NCBI GenBank assembly: GCA_000697335.1
Contig: JNEM01010291.1
Span: forward strand, 1-11,855
From: Conidiobolus incongruus B7586
Lineage: Eukaryota; Entomophthoromycota; Entomophthoromycetes; Entomophthorales; Conidiobolaceae
Length of the DNA stretch: 11,855 nucleotides
Direction of reading: 5' to 3'
Shown here piece by piece: positions 1 through 8,079 of this stretch. Made by a program: the position numbers and the translations under genes. Within the stretch, counting starts at the first letter, position 1. Each line of letters starts with the position of its first letter. The notes beneath the pieces are model-generated. The model worked only from the letters and a program-made list of their open reading frames with translations. It was not told where the DNA came from and did no database searches.

Positions 1-865
1 TAAGAACAAAATAATTTATAACTTATTAAAAACTAGAAGAATAATTTTAATTATGAATTTTTCAATTATTTTTAAAAATAAAAATATATTACATAATATC
101 TTTTTATTTTGATAAAAGAATTATCAAAATATTTTAATATCATTTATCTAATTATTTTAAATATATTAAAATTCAAATTATAATTAATTTATAAAAATAT
201 AACATAGATATTTTATAATTTAACCAAAGCTAAGAAAAGTTACAATAGTTATTATTAAATAAAACTTATTAAGATATAGTTTAAAACTAAGGTTTTTATA
301 ATAAATTATTATAATTGATAAATCTTATATTCTTTTATATAATCCTTTATTAAAATATAGATTAAAATATTAAATTAAATTAAATTAGCCTTTTTTTAAA
401 TTTTTTTAAATAATCACTTTATTATTAAGTTAATATTAAATATTAATAGATTATAATAATATATAATATTTTTATTAAATTTTTAAAAGGAAATTAATTA
501 ATAATAAACTTTATATTATTTTTTATTATAATAATTTTTAAGTGATTTTTTTAAAATAATTTAAGAAAACTTATTATTTTGCATAATAATTATAAAGCAC
601 ATAAAGTTAAAGTTTTAAAAAACTTTCTAATTAAAAATAACTAGAAAAAATTAATATATCTAGTATATTCTCTAGATTATAACCTATATAATTATAAATG
701 TTTTAAGTAATTAAATAATTAACTTATAGGAATAATAATTCCTGCAGGAAAATATAATTGGTTTGTAAAATATTGAATTTAAGTTTTTAATAAAAAGAAC
801 TGTTTTTTAAATATTAAAACTTTGCCAAAAATATAGCAAAAAATTATTAAAAATAAAAAATCTAT
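1..865. repeat. Diverged long direct repeat, copy A (cut by window start)
   Basis: This extremely AT-rich block matches 8840-9715 in the same orientation at a nearly constant offset of 8849-8853 bases. The clearest matches are 190-350 with 9039-9205, 657-717 with 9510-9570 (both contain CTAGTATATTC, then GATTATAAC and GTTTTAA in the same order), and 780-857 with 9633-9709 (shared AGTTTTTAATAAAAA and TTATTAAAAATAAA). Net length change over about 660 bases is only a few bases, so divergence is mostly by substitution. I see no open frame, terminal inverted repeat or RNA gene in it. It may extend left of the window. The nature of the repeat is unknown; it is seen only as a two-copy homology. Confidence 0.7.
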
Positions 866-1069
866 CAAAATTATATTAAAATATTTATTTTTTTTGAATT
901 GCAAAAATTCCCATTATTTAAATTACAAAGTAATAAGTTTGGAGTACTTTTAAAATTTTTAATATATATCAATATTATTTTGATTAAAATTAATCTTCAG
1001 TTATTTAAATTCATTTGATCAACCAATTGTAAAATTTGGTTTCATTGATGCACACCATAATTCTTTTAT
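866..1069. other. AT-rich spacer
   Basis: This stretch separates repeat A from the transposase fossil. Similarity to the sequence after repeat B may continue weakly to about 930 (compare CCATTATTTAA at about 911 and 9793). Nothing coding can be supported, though the N-terminal part of the transposase could once have begun here. Confidence 0.4.
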
Positions 1070-1500
1070 ATAAAAATAACATTTCGAGTTATTGTATAAA
1101 ACATAAATGGTTTAATCTGTTCAATATATAATATTATTGGAATTTCATAGCCAAAATAATATACTTTAGGTTTTGTGGATCTAAACCTTAAAAATTTAAA
1201 GAAGAATTATATTTTTGGTTACTCTTAGGTGAAAAAATTATCGGGATTTATGGAACGATCCAAAGAAACTGGCCTTATTCTATTTCAACCAATCAAAGGA
1301 AATTGTAAATTACAAAATGTTAAAAATTAGAAATTTTTATGTATTTAATGTTACTACAGAAATCAAATTCCATATTATCAATAATGAATCCAAGTAGGCT
1401 TGTAAAGGCTTAAATTATTTTATTATTTAAACCATGAATTAATAAATTGAGGCTTAGTTATCGTCTAAATTAACAAATTAGGCAAATCCGTTTAAATTTA
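1070..1500 (+). pseudogene. Decayed Merlin/ISXO2-type DDE transposase fragment
   Basis: The translation gives a series of blocks in the order and spacing of the ISXO2-like (Merlin/IS1016) DDE domain. WFNLF at 1108-1122 fits the helix before the catalytic core. GFVDL at 1169-1183 fits the V-E-I-D block, with the presumed first Asp at 1178-1180. KKNYIFG at 1199-1219 fits the K-R-K-Y-x-x-G segment. GFMERSKETG at 1244-1273 fits the W-V-F-G-G-I-E-R-x-T-G strand. After a frameshift, IINNE then ACKGLNYF at 1374-1421 fits the S-D-x-W-K-A-Y-x-G-L block, with Asn (aat) where the second Asp is expected, about 68 codons after the first. TMN at 1431-1439 and TN at 1473-1478 sit where T-V-N-H-S and H-T-N would be. 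There are several stops and at least one frameshift, so it is dead. Terminal inverted repeats were not found. Merlin elements are common in microsporidia and some animals. Family assignment is by remembered motifs only. Confidence 0.55.
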
Positions 1501-1588
1501 TTAAATGCCAATATAATAGATAAATCTAAAAATTTACAAAAATATTCAAATATTTCTAATCCATTAATTGTTCGAATTATAATATAAC

Positions 1589-2334
1589 TTGAATACCTGC
1601 TTAAGATTAGTTTTATTTACCACTTCAGTACTCACTCAATAAACTAAAGCAATCTCTGGCTAATTGAAGTGAACCAGTTCTTTGGAATATAAATTAATGG
1701 AATCTACAAAGATATCAAAAAGGCTAAAAAGGATTTAGAACCTGTTGCTCAAAAAAAAAACGCCCGATATACAAAGATATGTGTAGACTGCTCCTAGATT
1801 GAATAAAAGTCAGCTTGGCATTTTAATGACCTTCTATCCCATTAAAAATAACGTCAATCTGGAATCAGAGAGGATATTGAAAAATGTTTTTCTGATTGCA
1901 ATAAAGATGATTCTATTAAGTATCCTAGAAAATGCAAGTAATTTACTGAGATAAATACAGCATTTGGGATAACAGGCTTAATAGTCAAATATGATGTAGA
2001 ATAAACTATTGAATGTATTCAAAATTGCAATCATAAGGAAATAATTGAGGTGTTTAACTGAGACTTTAAACATAATGATACTCTTTACAAGGCAGTGGGT
2101 GTGAGGTTAAAAGCTTCAACTTGTGAAAATGGTAAAAATGTCTGCTCGACAAAATTGGATCAAGCTTCTGATTAAACTGAACACCTCAAAAATAAATCCT
2201 ATCAAAAACCGAATCTATTCCATTCAAATTCAATTCAATGTAAGCAGATATCACAAGATTTTGGTAGCAAACCTACAAACATGCGACCTTTTAGATTATT
2301 ATCTCTACTATTAGCCTTTGGTTTTATGCTATAA
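1589..2334 (+). pseudogene. Full-length decayed copy of the 14-Cys GPI surface-protein family
   Basis: This relic is about the length of the two intact genes but lies on the opposite strand. It begins with a 17-residue signal-peptide-like stretch (LNTCLRLVLFTTSVLTQ, 1589-1639) that has TTG where the intact genes have ATG. The block at 1667-1702 (K-stop-TSSLEYKLMES) matches R-C-T-S-E-L-E-C-K-I-K-E of the 3494-4141 gene. After one frameshift near 1709, a single frame runs to the stop at 2332-2334. That frame keeps the C-x3-C-x7-[C]-x3-C motif near 1890-1940, a second CX3C near 2015-2030, and a hydrophobic tail (MRPFRLLSLLLAFGFML, 2281-2331) like a GPI signal. It carries about ten in-frame stops. 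Several conserved cysteines are Tyr, His, Arg or stop. No TATA box like those of the live genes remains upstream. It is a host gene relic, not expected to make protein. Confidence 0.8.
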
Positions 2335-2841
2335 ATATTTAATAACCCTGTGTATTTAAAAATTTCAATGATTTATCAAAAGTAAGATAATGAAAGATAA
2401 TTTTTAAATAAAATTCCAATAACACTTTGATATTGAAAGATTCATAATCCATGTATTCCCTACAAATATTGGTGACCTCATATGGATTACTTTATATCCA
2501 CTATTTATGATTATTATATATCTATATTATATAATTTATTTTTAATCAAATAATACCTCCTCATTCCATTCAATAGAAACAATATTAATATTGAAAATTT
2601 TATTTATAATAAATTTGTGAAATTAATTTTTTCGATTTTTGTAAGTAAAATTATTTTTTAATACTTTTGGTTTGCATAAATATACTAAATTAACTTGTCA
2701 AAATACCTCTTAGCAGCTAGTTATTTAAATAATTGAATTGATATTTTGATAATGTGGTTTGAATATATTTGATGAATATATCAGTAAATGATTACATCAT
2801 TATTGTTTTGAAAAATATTTTATATTGAAGTAAATAATAAT

Positions 2842-2901
2842 AAGATATACAGTGATACAAGAAATATGCTTGTATTATTATCACTAATATTGGTGTATCT
2901 T
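2842..2901. repeat. Imperfect inverted repeat (hairpin)
   Basis: Outer arms AAGATATAC (2842-2850) and GTGTATCTT (2893-2901) pair with one T-G wobble. Inner arms AGTGA/TCACT and TACAAG/CTTGTA pair around a 7-base loop. Two bulges of 6 and 7 bases lie on the right arm. About 20 base pairs form in all, and the stem contains G and C, so it is less likely to be chance than a pure A/T palindrome. It could be a small MITE relic or a cruciform; no target-site duplication is obvious. Confidence 0.55.
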
Positions 2902-3259
2902 AGCGTTATTAAGAGTATTTGCATTTTAATTTAGGCTAGGAATTAAAATTTATATCTGATAAATCGAAATTGATATGGTTAAATTATAATAGAATAAATT
3001 ATTCATAGACAACTTTAGTATTGTTTGTATTATATATAAGTATATAGCATCTCTTTATAATATACTGTTACTTTAATTTTTTGACTAACGTCATTAACAC
3101 TAAATGATCAATTAAATTCAATTAGAAAATGAATAAAATTTCAAAAGACTTGATTAAAATTAGTTGAATCTAAGTATTTTTGTATAATAGTCCATTTTAT
3201 ATCATAATTATAATTTTTTAGAACTTTGCAAATTTTAAAATTGTTAATTAATTTAGTTC

Positions 3260-3283
3260 AACTTTATATATGTATATAAAGTT
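3260..3283. repeat. Perfect 11-bp palindrome with TATA-like core
   Basis: AACTTTATATA and TATATAAAGTT are exact reverse complements separated by TG. Each arm contains a TATATAAAG box, the same core as the promoter at 4192-4206, so it could read as a bidirectional TATA element. It lies about 210 bases past the stop of the 3494-4141 gene. In DNA this AT-rich it may also be fortuitous. Confidence 0.5.
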
Positions 3284-3476
3284 TTTTACATTTTTTTGAA
3301 TACCATATTTAAACAGATTTTATTATAAAAAAATGTTTAAAATGACATTTAAGAAAAAAATATTTTGGAAGGTATTACTTTTTCTGCTTTATAATTTAAT
3401 ATATATTATTAGACACTTTTACATTGTTTAACAGCAATCTCTAAATTGGTATATATTGATTATATGTTATTATTAA

Positions 3477-3482
3477 TTTATT
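3477..3482 (-). terminator. Possible polyadenylation signal (AATAAA)
   Basis: AATAAA on the minus strand begins 11 bases after the TAA of the 3494-4141 gene. The other intact gene has AATAAA at almost the same distance (12 bases). The shared position is suggestive, but AATAAA is frequent by chance in this composition. Confidence 0.35.
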
Positions 3483-3493
3483 TAACTTGAAAA

Positions 3494-4141
3494 TTAAATT
3501 AGAAATAAAAGAGTGAGAGGAAGAATGGCAGTAGCCAGTACTATATTATCTACCTTGAAGGTACTAGCATTCGACTTACTTGAAGCGTTCGAATCAGTTT
3601 CATTACTTGATTTAGAGTCAGAAGTTAGCTTATTATATAACTGTTCGTTACATTTATAATCACACTTGAAAAGATCCGAAAGATTCTTTTGATCGCATGA
3701 GTCGGAACATTTAATAGCATCTTCAGCTTTGTAGTCCTTTAAATCAGCCTTTTTTATCATGCAATCCATTACCTCCTTTTTATAAAGTTCGACACACTTT
3801 TTGGCGCAATCGTCTTTATCATCACCAGAGCAATTGGTAGAACAGTCGAGCATTTTAGACTCGGGATCTTTATTACACTCTTCAGATACCGGCTCTAGTT
3901 TCATGAATGTATCAACTTGATCGGCTTGTAGGCCAGCAGCTGCCAAACTACATTTCAAAATCTCATTCCTATCTTGTTTATCATAACACTCTTTTGCCTT
4001 CTCCATAATTTCAGAATCTGTCAAAATTTCCTTTATTTTACACTCCAGTTCACTCGTACAACGAGGATTGGATGACTTATCTTCATTTTTATTTGCTGAA
4101 ATCAATGTTAATGAAAAAAATAATGTATAATGTAATTTCAT
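3494..4141 (-). CDS. Secreted, Cys-rich, GPI-anchored-type surface protein (215 aa)
   Basis: I do not recognise a named family. Residues 1-16 form a signal peptide (MKLHYTLFFSLTLISA) with likely cleavage before Asn17. Residues 28-164 carry 14 cysteines spaced C-x5-C-x17-C-x11-C-x24-C-x10-C-x3-C-x7-C-x3-C-x10-C-x17-C-x3-C-x10-C-x3-C. This gives two twin-CX3C blocks (Cys100/104/112/116 and Cys145/149/160/164), a layout typical of disulfide-stapled helical hairpins, and seven possible disulfides. Residues 173-194 are a Ser/Asn/Lys stalk with Asn-x-Ser/Thr sites at 180, 185 and 191; further sites are at 103 and 153. Residues 200-215 are a hydrophobic tail ending LTLLFLI, as expected of a GPI-attachment signal. 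The start is the first ATG, 51 bases from a TATA box, and begins the signal peptide. There is no intron. The protein is acidic and Lys-rich. Its paralogue lies at 5913-6689 on the same strand. Role inferred only from architecture: a cell-surface or wall protein. Confidence 0.9.
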   Translation of the reverse strand: MKLHYTLFFSLTLISANKNEDKSSNPRCTSELECKIKEILTDSEIMEKAKECYDKQDRNEILKCSLAAAGLQADQVDTFMKLEPVSEECNKDPESKMLDCSTNCSGDDKDDCAKKCVELYKKEVMDCMIKKADLKDYKAEDAIKCSDSCDQKNLSDLFKCDYKCNEQLYNKLTSDSKSSNETDSNASSKSNASTFKVDNIVLATAILPLTLLFLI

Positions 4142-4191
4142 CGTATTTAATATTAATATTGATTAATTTAACTTGATTTTATTAACTTCAA

Positions 4192-4206
4192 CCCCTCTTT
4201 ATATAT
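4192..4206 (-). promoter_or_regulatory. TATA box of the 215-aa surface-protein gene
   Basis: On the minus strand this reads ATATATAAAGAGGGG, a strong TATA consensus followed by a G run that stands out in an AT-rich flank. It lies 51-65 bases before the ATG, matching the spacing at the 5913-6689 gene. A 14-base identical match occurs at 7478-7491 on the plus strand. Confidence 0.65.
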
Positions 4207-4417
4207 TTCTTGTTATAATAAAATTTTCTATCAAGTTCAATTTAAAAAATCGCCGAATATTTCCAAATTAATTATTTCATGCATATTTAAAATTTGACAT
4301 ATATTATTATTTGGCGTCATTCGAATTATTATTATATGCCTCGAGTCCTCCAATCCTCAATTAAATTACCAATTTATATTATCAGATGATTTTTAAACTG
4401 TCAAAAATATTATACAC

Positions 4418-4438
4418 ATATATATATATATATATATA
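4418..4438. repeat. AT dinucleotide microsatellite
   Basis: An uninterrupted alternating A/T run of 21 bases, about 280 bases upstream of the minus-strand start codon at 4141. The paralogous gene also has an AT run upstream (6765-6800), but much closer. Confidence 0.9.
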
Positions 4439-4807
4439 CCAATTTTATTAAACTTCAATGTATCAAATATATCCATTGATAAACGGAAAAGTTTTCGATA
4501 TATTTCGATCAAATGAAATTTATAATTTTATTTGACTAGGAATTCTAAAGAATTAAATTAGTTCTATAAACATCAAAAATATAATATATGTTAGGTTGAT
4601 ATTATATTATTCGCAGTAATTATCCCATAATAAAATAATGATAACAAGTGATTAATACCTTATAATATTATATAATTTTTTAGATATATAAACTTGATAA
4701 TTATTTGATTGAAATTTAAGTATAATATTCGATAATATTGTTAATATATGTTATTATTAAAATAAATCAGTTGTGATCCTAAAATCAGATAATCTCAAAA
4801 AATATAA

Positions 4808-4851
4808 TTTTGATATATATATATGCTTAAGCTATGAGTGGTATATCAAAA
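4808..4851. repeat. Small inverted repeat
   Basis: TTTTGATATA (4808-4817) and TATATCAAAA (4842-4851) are exact reverse complements with a 24-base loop. No function is evident. Confidence 0.5.
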
Positions 4852-5286
4852 TATAATATAGCACAATCTTGACTTATTTTCATGTCTACAACTATTTGAT
4901 TGAATTTTATTCAAAATAATATAACTTATAGTAGTTGGTATGTATATTTTATAATTCTAAATTAATTAATCTAAATATATTAGATATTTTAACTAGTTGA
5001 TCTACGAAATATAAATGTAGCATTCTATATCAATCCATTTTTTTATTATTAGTCCAGAATTTTTATATTACTATTGTAAATGAATTATTTGAAATTTCTA
5101 AAATGATTCAAAAGTGGTATATTCAATATGAGAGAATATTAATTATATTAAAATAGTTTAATAAATATTCTATAGAAAATATTGAACTATATGGCCAGCA
5201 TATCTTAATATTATTAAAATCAAAACGTTGTTTAATTTAATATTGTAAAAATATTATGATTCCTAATATATACCACTATGATTTTG

Positions 5287-5323
5287 ACAATGAATCTTAA
5301 CCTAAATCAAGCAAATTCATTGT
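5287..5323. repeat. Small inverted repeat
   Basis: ACAATGAAT (5287-5295) and ATTCATTGT (5315-5323) are exact 9-base reverse complements with a 19-base loop. The stem holds G and C. It lies well downstream of the 5913-6689 gene and has no obvious role. Confidence 0.5.
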
Positions 5324-5894
5324 TAGAATTTGGAAATTATTAATAAATATATAATATTTTTTGTCTTAATAATGTAAATGCTTTTTATAGCCTTATAGTA
5401 ATATTTTGTAAATTAATAAATGTTCACCAATTACTATATTTGGTAATTGAATAATTTGACATATACTTTGTATTAATTAATAAAATTTGTTGATGATTAA
5501 TTTTATCTAATTTGTAAAACATAATGAAAAATTTATTGATAGTGACAAAGTGGTTGTAATTAATTACATTTGTTTAAAAATTCACTAAAATATATTTGAA
5601 ATTTTGATATAACTTTATTAATAAATATCTTTAACAGTTGAAAGAAAAAAATTTTCATATTAGTTAGTAATTTTATAAATTAAATATTTTATAAAATTTT
5701 AAAAGGTGATACTTTTGATTCTTTTGAAAAATATTAAAACAGGTAAAGTTTAAAACATGTCTAAAGTATTTGAATCTTGAACAATGGTGAATTAATTAGG
5801 AATAATAATTTAAATTACCGATGTGTTAATATCTTTAACAAAAATTAGATTTTGTGGCAAGTATTAGCAATAAGTAAACTGATTAAGGAAGCAA

Positions 5895-5900
5895 TTTATT
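5895..5900 (-). terminator. Possible polyadenylation signal (AATAAA)
   Basis: AATAAA on the minus strand starts 12 bases after the TAA of the 5913-6689 gene, against 11 bases in its paralogue. The shared spacing gives modest support. Confidence 0.35.
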
Positions 5901-5912
5901 TGTTTTTGGATA

Positions 5913-6689
5913 TTAAATTAAAAATAAGAGAAGTAAAACAATAGTGAAAAATAATTTGTTTTCTATGTGGATGATGTTGGCATCAGATTTACCTGAAGCG
6001 TTAGGGTCAGTACCATTGTTGGGTTTAGTATCTTTACTGTTATCTTTAGAATCAGCACTGTTACTAGGTGTAGAATCTTTGCTGTTGTCCTTGGTATCAG
6101 TACCATTGTTTGACTTAGAACCTTGGTTACTTGCTTTAGTATCTGTTCCATTACTGGGCTTAGGATCATCAGTGCCTCCTGATGGATTACCAATCAATTT
6201 GCTGTACAAATCTTCGTTGCACTTATAATCGCATTTCAAAAAATCTGAGTAATTATTTGGATTACAAGATTCGGTGCATCGTACGGCATCTTCAATCTTG
6301 AAATTAGGTAAATCAGCTTGCTTAGCTTGGCAATTTTTAATAGCCAATGAATGTTGATAACCACAACTTTGGAAGCACTCTCTCTTTCTATTGCCACTGC
6401 AGTTATCATAACAATCAGATAAATCACGATTATCTGTTTCACACTCTTCAATTATCGAAAATAATTCAACTGTCATATCAACTATATCAGATTCGACATT
6501 AAGAGCATTCAAAGCACATTTCATATCGGATTTATCGCATTTCCATAACTCTTTTTGAGCTTCAGGTTTATCAGCATATTTATAAAATTGGCAATCAAAA
6601 TTAGAGTAACAACGTGGAATTGGTTCTTTTTGGTTGTCCTGAGCGAAAACTGATCCCAAAGGTAATAATAAAAGAATATTTAATTTCAT
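5913..6689 (-). CDS. Secreted, Cys-rich, GPI-anchored-type surface protein with repeat stalk (258 aa)
   Basis: Paralogue of the 3494-4141 gene; no known family recognised. Residues 1-16 are a signal peptide (MKLNILLLLPLGSVFA, cleavage before Gln17). Residues 27-157 hold 14 cysteines at 27, 33, 51, 58, 83, 93, 97, 105, 109, 120, 138, 142, 153 and 157. Spacing is identical to the paralogue except x6 instead of x11 and x9 instead of x10. The C-terminal part is the most conserved: KCDYKCNE, then LY and KL, are shared. Residues 177-236 are a stalk of four 15-residue units (starting KPSNGTD, KSNNGTD, TPSNSAD, KPNNGTD), rich in Ser, Asn, Asp and Lys, with N-glycosylation-type sites at 180, 195, 225 and 230. 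Residues 246-258 are a hydrophobic tail ending LLLLFLI, fitting a GPI signal. The start is the first ATG, begins the signal peptide and lies 47 bases from a TATA box. No intron. Probably a cell-surface protein held out on a glycosylated stalk (inference). Confidence 0.9.
   Translation of the reverse strand: MKLNILLLLPLGSVFAQDNQKEPIPRCYSNFDCQFYKYADKPEAQKELWKCDKSDMKCALNALNVESDIVDMTVELFSIIEECETDNRDLSDCYDNCSGNRKRECFQSCGYQHSLAIKNCQAKQADLPNFKIEDAVRCTESCNPNNYSDFLKCDYKCNEDLYSKLIGNPSGGTDDPKPSNGTDTKASNQGSKSNNGTDTKDNSKDSTPSNSADSKDNSKDTKPNNGTDPNASGKSDANIIHIENKLFFTIVLLLLFLI
5982..6161 (-). repeat. Coding minisatellite: four 45-bp units in the stalk
   Basis: The DNA encodes four consecutive 15-residue units (residues 177-236). 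Units two and three share KDNSKD near their ends; units one, two and four share NGTD near their starts. In-frame tandem units let stalk length change without breaking the gene. The paralogue at 3494-4141 has a short stalk of about 20 residues instead, so the array was probably gained or lost after duplication. Confidence 0.8.
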
Positions 6690-6735
6690 TATTATTAAAA
6701 TTATGTCTTATATTTCGTAATTTCTTTCTCTTTTT

Positions 6736-6746
6736 CTATTTATATA
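6736..6746 (-). promoter_or_regulatory. TATA box of the 258-aa surface-protein gene
   Basis: The minus strand reads TATATAAATAG, preceded by CCAC and followed by a purine-rich tract of A and G. It lies 47-57 bases before the ATG, very close to the 51-65 bases at the paralogue, which supports both calls. Confidence 0.6.
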
Positions 6747-6762
6747 GTGGTGAAATTTCTCG

Positions 6763-6764
<2 letters not shown>

Positions 6765-6800
<36 letters not shown>
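6765..6800. repeat. AT dinucleotide microsatellite, 18 units
   Basis: A pure 36-base AT run lies 18 bases upstream of the TATA box of the 5913-6689 gene, with only about 75 bases between it and the start codon. Copy number here could vary between isolates and affect promoter spacing or nucleosome occupancy (inference). Confidence 0.95.
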
Positions 6801-6802
<2 letters not shown>

Positions 6803-8079
6803 AAATCAAGTATTTGTAATAAATGAGCTTGATAATTTTTCATATTTGGATATATATCACTCAATTGTTGGTTTATGGGAATTATCAATGTTAATTTTCA
6901 AATGTGATCAAACTAAATTATACTATTAATCGCAAATAAATCAAATGTTTTAACTTGTTTTTCTTAATTAATAAACCAAGCAGGGAAATAATCTATTATT
7001 AATTTTAGATATTTATTATTACTCAAATAATAAATGTACAAAATAGGTAATTAAACCAATTATATTACTGGTTAAGTAATATCAGTTGAACTTATTTTGA
7101 TGATATTAGATAATATAACTAGATTAAATATTTCATTGTAAAAATATATAATTGAATATAAAAATTTAAAAACAGAATACTTTAATTCCTATTTAAGAAA
7201 AATTCATCGAAAAATACATTTAATATATGATGATATAGTGTTATAAATAGATTTTAAAACAATATGAAGTCTAATTTGAATAAACAATTCCATCAATATA
7301 TAATATCATTCTTTATCAGTTCTGTATACATCCTTTAAAGATAATCAAATTTTTAATTTATATTAAATACCAGCGAATTCAAATAAGATCTCACTTATTA
7401 ATAATTTGGAATTTTTTCAAATTTATTGAACTTAATAATGCAAAAATCAATAGTCAATCTTATTAAAAGTATTTATCATATATAAAGAGGGATAATAGAA
7501 AATCTAGATATTAATACCACATATTCTATAATTATCTATTATTTTGTCACACTAAATTTGAATAGATTAAAGTTTAATAATAATTTGGTTTATGTTGAAA
7601 ATAGGTAAAAGTTTTATAGTGTCACTTAAATTTCAATGTTGTATTTTTATAGTAGTATAATATTTATTTTTTATAAAAATGATATATCAAACAAACTATA
7701 AATATGATTTTTATGTTGCTGTGGAAATTATTTAAAATGGTTTTATAATTAGTAGTCTAAATAAATTATCAATATATTATTAATAGTCTAATATCAAAAA
7801 TACTATATTTGGTTAAAAATACTGGTAATTTTTGTTTCAGAGTTATCAATTTTATCAAAGATCATACTTTTCAATAACAAATTTGTATAAATCTGAACGA
7901 ATTTCGGGAAGTTTCGAACAAATTTAGTGATTCAAAAAGCACTATATATGAATAGGCTTTTTATTATCATTATTATCAATTTCACAAATATCAAATATTT
8001 TTAAAGGAAATAGATGCTGATCAATACTTCAGTTTAAATATTCTAGTACAAGTTCTTGATTGTAGATTTTTAAATTACT
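6801..8079. other. AT-rich intergenic region with a promoter-like box
   Basis: No gene on either strand can be supported in this 1.3 kb. The notable item is the TATATAAAGAGGG box at 7478-7491. A weaker look-alike, CACTATATATGAATAG on the plus strand from 7940, resembles the promoter of the 5913-6689 gene. The first ATG after the 7478-7491 box opens only a frame of about 22 codons from 7593. Confidence 0.55.
7478..7491 (+). promoter_or_regulatory. Orphan TATA-type box
   Basis: ATATATAAAGAGGG is identical over 14 bases to the TATA region of the 3494-4141 gene, here on the plus strand. No start codon with a signal peptide lies 50-65 bases downstream, so it either drives an unseen transcript, is left over from a lost gene, or is chance. 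Confidence 0.35.

Larger units (their letters stand above)
2335..3493. other. AT-rich intergenic region between relic and first intact gene
   Basis: I found no supportable gene on either strand in this stretch of more than 1.1 kb. It holds an imperfect hairpin (2842-2901), a perfect short palindrome (3260-3283) and, at its right edge, the presumed polyadenylation signal of the minus-strand gene. Composition is strongly AT, with stops frequent in all six frames. Confidence 0.6.
4207..5912. other. AT-rich intergenic region between the two intact genes
   Basis: This 1.7-kb spacer has no supportable gene on either strand. It contains a TA microsatellite (4418-4438), two small inverted repeats (4808-4851 and 5287-5323), a quasi-palindrome near 5154-5189, and the presumed 3' end of the 5913-6689 gene. 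A decayed paralogue was looked for here and not seen. Confidence 0.55.

Noticed and set aside
2123-2314. Plus-strand open frame of 63 codons
   Set aside because: It is out of frame with the homologous reading of the relic and shows no signal peptide, cysteine pattern or other motif. It is a shadow of the decayed gene.
1589-2334. Altered genetic code (TAA/TAG as Gln, TGA as Cys) making the plus-strand relic a live gene
   Set aside because: The two intact paralogues end at TAA right after the GPI-like tail and use only CAA/CAG for their Gln codons. The relic's TAA and TAG codons align with Glu, Asp and other residues rather than consistently with Gln. The relic also has a frameshift and a lost start codon.
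5154-5189. Quasi-palindrome around TTCTATAGAA
   Set aside because: It is almost wholly A/T with mismatches, so it is expected by chance in this composition.
5944-6228. Plus-strand Leu/Val-rich open frame of 94 codons opposite the stalk repeat
   Set aside because: It is the antisense of the 45-bp minisatellite, which lacks TTA, CTA and TCA codons in that register. There is no promoter and the hydrophobic repeat is a by-product.
5963-6451. Two other minus-strand open frames of 76 and 71 codons
   Set aside because: Both lie inside the 258-aa gene in a different frame and have no independent support.
6614-6929. Plus-strand open frames of 70 and 60 codons with an Ile-Tyr repeat
   Set aside because: The Ile-Tyr run is a translation of the AT microsatellite. 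The frames cross the promoter and start of the minus-strand gene.
7940-7956. Second orphan TATA-like box resembling the 258-aa gene's promoter
   Set aside because: The match needs a 2-base insertion and is almost entirely A/T, so chance is likely in this composition.
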